A stretch of 64,000 bases of DNA, from the NCBI RefSeq assembly GCF_018729455.1, contig NZ_JAHHZF010000015.1:1-64000 (forward strand), given 5' to 3'. A program made the translations under genes and the position numbers. The notes under the pieces were generated by a model that saw only the letters and a list, made by a program, of their open reading frames with translations, did no database searches and was not told where the DNA came from. Below, in pieces: positions 61,986 to 64,000 of this stretch. The DNA is from Prosthecodimorpha staleyi. Its GTDB lineage: Bacteria > Pseudomonadota > Alphaproteobacteria > Rhizobiales > Ancalomicrobiaceae. Numbering within the stretch: the first letter of the stretch is position 1; every line of letters begins with the position of its first letter.

Positions 61986-62097
61986 CGTCCGACCGGGCGC
62001 CGGACGCATGCGACCTGCGATGGAAGCGTTTCCACCGGAGGCCGCGATGGGCTATGACGGCGGAAACCCGCACGGGAAACGATCCAGGGAGAACGAC

Positions 62098-63543
62098 ATG
62101 ACGGACGCCGCGCGCAATTTCATCGCCGGGGAATGGGTCGCCGCCGGCGATGCCGCTCCGGACATCAATCCGTCCAACACCAACGACGTGGTCGGGCTCT
62201 ATCCGCGCGCCGGCGCCGCCGATGCCGAGCGCGCGATCGCGGCTGCCCGCGCCGCCTTCCCGGGCTGGAGCCGGTCGACGCCGCAGGAGCGCTACGAGAT
62301 CCTGAAGCGCATCTCCGACGAGATCCTCGCCCGCAAGGACGAGATCGGCCGCATGCTGTCGCGCGAGGAGGGCAAGACCCTGCCCGAGGGCGTTGGCGAG
62401 ACCGTCCGCGCCGGCCAGATCTTCGCCTTCTTCGCCGGCGAATGCCTGCGCCTCTCCGGTGAGATCGTGCCCTCCGTGCGCCCCGGCGTCGGCGTCGAGA
62501 TGACCCGCGAGGCGGTCGGCGTGGTCGGCCTGATCACGCCCTGGAACTTCCCCGTCGCGATTCCGGCCTGGAAGATCGCCCCGGCGCTGGCCTACGGCAA
62601 TTGCGTGGTGTTCAAGCCGGCCGACCTGGTGCCCGGCACCGCGCATCTGCTCGGCGAGATCATCGCCAAGGCCGGCCTGCCGGCGGGCGTCTTCAACATG
62701 GTCATGGGCCGCGGCTCGGTGGTCGGCGAGACGCTGCTGCGCTCCCCCGGCATCGACGCGATCTCCTTCACCGGCTCGGTTTCGACCGGCCGCCGGGTCG
62801 CCGCCGCGGCGATCGAGGCGAGCCCGATGAAGAAGATCCAGCTGGAGATGGGCGGCAAGAACCCGCTCGTCGTGCTCGACGACGCCGATCTCAAGATCGC
62901 GGTCGAATGCGCGGTCAACGGCGCCTTCTTCTCGACAGGCCAGCGCTGCACCGCCTCCTCGCGCCTGATCGTCACCGAGGGCATCCACGACCGCTTCGTC
63001 GAGGCCGTCGCCGAACGCTTGAAGGGTCTCGTCGTCGATGATGCGCTCAAGGCCGGCACCCATATCGGCCCGGTCGTCGACCAGAGCCAGCTCGACCAGA
63101 ACCTGAAATATGTCGCCATCGCCAAGGACGAGGGCGCGCGGCTGGTGATCGGCGGCGACCGCCTCAACCGCGAGACGCCCGGCTTCTACATGGCCCCGGC
63201 CTTGTTCGCCGATGTCGACAACCGCATGCGGGTCGCGCGCGAGGAAATCTTCGGGCCGGTCGGCGTGGTCATCCGCGCCAAGGGCTACGACGAGGCGCTG
63301 GCGATCGCCAACGACACCGAATTCGGCCTGTCGTCCGGCATCTGCACCACGAGCCTGAAGCATGCCCAGCACTTCAAGCGCAATGCCGAGGCCGGCATGG
63401 TGATGGTCAACCTGCCGACCGCCGGCGTCGACTATCACGTCCCCTTCGGCGGCAGGAAGGGCTCCTCCTACGGTCCGCGCGAACAGGGCGCCTACGCCAA
63501 GGAGTTCTACACCACGGTCAAGACCAGCTATACGCTGGCCTGA
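62098..63543 (+). CDS. Aldehyde dehydrogenase, 2-oxoglutarate semialdehyde dehydrogenase-like
   Basis: This 481-residue NAD(P)-dependent aldehyde dehydrogenase has the general base Glu250 in LEMGGKNPLVV and the nucleophile Cys284 in GQRCTASSRL; both are intact. TPWNFPVAIPAWKIAPALAY near 145-164 and SFTGSVSTGRR near 223-233 are cofactor-site signatures. The GQRCTASSR context and length are like those of 2-oxoglutaric semialdehyde dehydrogenases of pentose or aldarate oxidation, which would suit the sugar transporter upstream, but other aldehydes are possible. An AGGGAG site supports the ATG at 62098. Confidence 0.88.
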   Translation: MTDAARNFIAGEWVAAGDAAPDINPSNTNDVVGLYPRAGAADAERAIAAARAAFPGWSRSTPQERYEILKRISDEILARKDEIGRMLSREEGKTLPEGVGETVRAGQIFAFFAGECLRLSGEIVPSVRPGVGVEMTREAVGVVGLITPWNFPVAIPAWKIAPALAYGNCVVFKPADLVPGTAHLLGEIIAKAGLPAGVFNMVMGRGSVVGETLLRSPGIDAISFTGSVSTGRRVAAAAIEASPMKKIQLEMGGKNPLVVLDDADLKIAVECAVNGAFFSTGQRCTASSRLIVTEGIHDRFVEAVAERLKGLVVDDALKAGTHIGPVVDQSQLDQNLKYVAIAKDEGARLVIGGDRLNRETPGFYMAPALFADVDNRMRVAREEIFGPVGVVIRAKGYDEALAIANDTEFGLSSGICTTSLKHAQHFKRNAEAGMVMVNLPTAGVDYHVPFGGRKGSSYGPREQGAYAKEFYTTVKTSYTLA

Positions 63544-63646
63544 GGCCTCGGGGGGTTCTGTGGGCCGGGCGGAACGCAAGCCGCCCGCCCGGCGTTCCAG
63601 GATCCGGACCGATGGCCGCCGCCATGCGGCCACAGGAAAACGAGCC

Positions 63647-63949
63647 ATGACGCAACCCCACCCGGCCGGCGCCACGCCGGACGGCTTCCGAGACAATGTC
63701 GAGCGTAACCGCTTCGAGCTGGAGGTCGACGGTCTCGTCGCCTTCGCCGACTATCGGCGCCGGGACGGGACGATCGTCGTGACCCATGTCGAAGCCCCCA
63801 TCCCGTTGCGCGGCACCGGTACCGCCGACCGCCTGATGCGCGCCGTCGCCGAGACAGCGCGCGCGGAAGGGTCGTCGATCCGCCCGCTCTGCGGCTACGC
63901 GGCCGGCTGGCTGCGGGCTCATCGCGAATTCCGCGATCTCGCGGTGTGA
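63647..63949 (+). CDS. Small GNAT-fold N-acetyltransferase (YjdJ type)
   Basis: This 100-residue protein of the minimal GNAT_YjdJ family has NVERNRFELEVDGLVAFADY near 16-35, the central beta strands VVTHVEAPIPLRGTGTADRL near 44-63 with a shortened acetyl-CoA loop, and RPLCGYAAGWLRAHREFRDL near 78-97. The biochemical role of this family is not well known. An AGGAAAACGAG site precedes the ATG. It follows the aldehyde dehydrogenase by about 100 bp. The final 50 bases of the window show nothing. Confidence 0.85.
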   Translation: MTQPHPAGATPDGFRDNVERNRFELEVDGLVAFADYRRRDGTIVVTHVEAPIPLRGTGTADRLMRAVAETARAEGSSIRPLCGYAAGWLRAHREFRDLAV

Positions 63950-64000
63950 AGGCAGACCGCCTTCCGCAGAGCCAAGCCCGTTCGATCGCACGCTTTTCGG

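Noticed and set aside
60445-63696. A 1083-codon open frame on the minus strand
   Set aside because: It runs antisense to the permease, binding protein and aldehyde dehydrogenase genes, which have intact family motifs. Its translation is Arg/Asp/Ala/His-rich low-complexity typical of the complement of GC-rich coding DNA.

Overview
The window is about 64 kb of GC-rich, densely coding bacterial chromosome. Gene content and order point to an alphaproteobacterium of the order Hyphomicrobiales (Rhizobiales). The signs are the zapE-mdh-sucCD-sucAB-lpdA block, the xerC / priA-atpHAGDC block, the ctpA-rppH neighbourhood and a rhizobial-type palindromic intergenic repeat. No rRNA, tRNA, CRISPR array, transposase or phage gene was seen.

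Layout. 0.1-1.1 kb: a PLP-dependent threonine/serine dehydratase (minus). 1.3-13.1 kb (plus): zapE, then TCA-cycle genes (malate dehydrogenase, succinyl-CoA ligase, the complete 2-oxoglutarate dehydrogenase complex), with a small membrane protein and an SDR oxidoreductase between sucB and lpdA. 13.1-15.9 kb: a palindromic repeat, two exported proteins and xerC (minus). 16.0-23.9 kb (plus): priA and the F1 ATP synthase operon, which carries an extra small coiled-coil gene between atpG and atpD. 24.0-29.7 kb (minus): an Hsp70 homologue, an R2K-clade ATP-grasp protein, an exported ClpP/crotonase-fold protein, an M29 aminopeptidase and rppH. 30.0-35.7 kb (plus): rsfS, rlmH, an EnvC-like protein, ctpA and a divergent polysaccharide deacetylase. 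35.7-37.8 kb: an AT-richer accessory island with two orphan genes, two gene remnants and a hicAB toxin-antitoxin pair. 37.8-40.9 kb (minus): proB-proA-nadD. 41-46.5 kb: small regulatory and exported genes, a cytochrome c / glyoxalase / Tat subunit / GMC dehydrogenase operon, and a beta-carbonic anhydrase. 46.7-49.5 kb: leuB and a large exported protein. 49.8-56.6 kb (plus): a transglutaminase-DUF2126 / ATP-grasp-alpha-E / transglutaminase operon. 56.7-64 kb: a class IV aminotransferase-fold protein, a TerC membrane protein, a sugar ABC transporter, an aldehyde dehydrogenase and a small GNAT protein.

Most of the window is housekeeping. The items that stand out are: (1) the rsfS-to-deacetylase block lies inverted relative to proBA-nadD and rppH, compared with the order usual in this group, and the accessory island sits at one breakpoint; (2) a frameshifted, internally deleted copy of the deacetylase 3' end lies in direct orientation on the far side of that island and abuts a truncated gene; (3) the class IV aminotransferase has Asn at the position where hand alignment places the PLP lysine, and its upstream region carries three units repeating at exactly 21 bp; (4) two separate ATP-grasp contexts, one a transglutaminase/alpha-E operon and one an R2K ATP-grasp paired with an exported ClpP-like protein; (5) the extra coiled-coil gene inside the ATP synthase operon.

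Starts were chosen from ribosome-binding sites, overlaps with neighbours and family lengths. Several differ from the longest open frame, and TTG or GTG starts are proposed for atpH, rlmH, nadD, the cytochrome c, the 512-residue exported protein and the large transglutaminase. All homology statements come from recognising motifs by eye; no database search was run.
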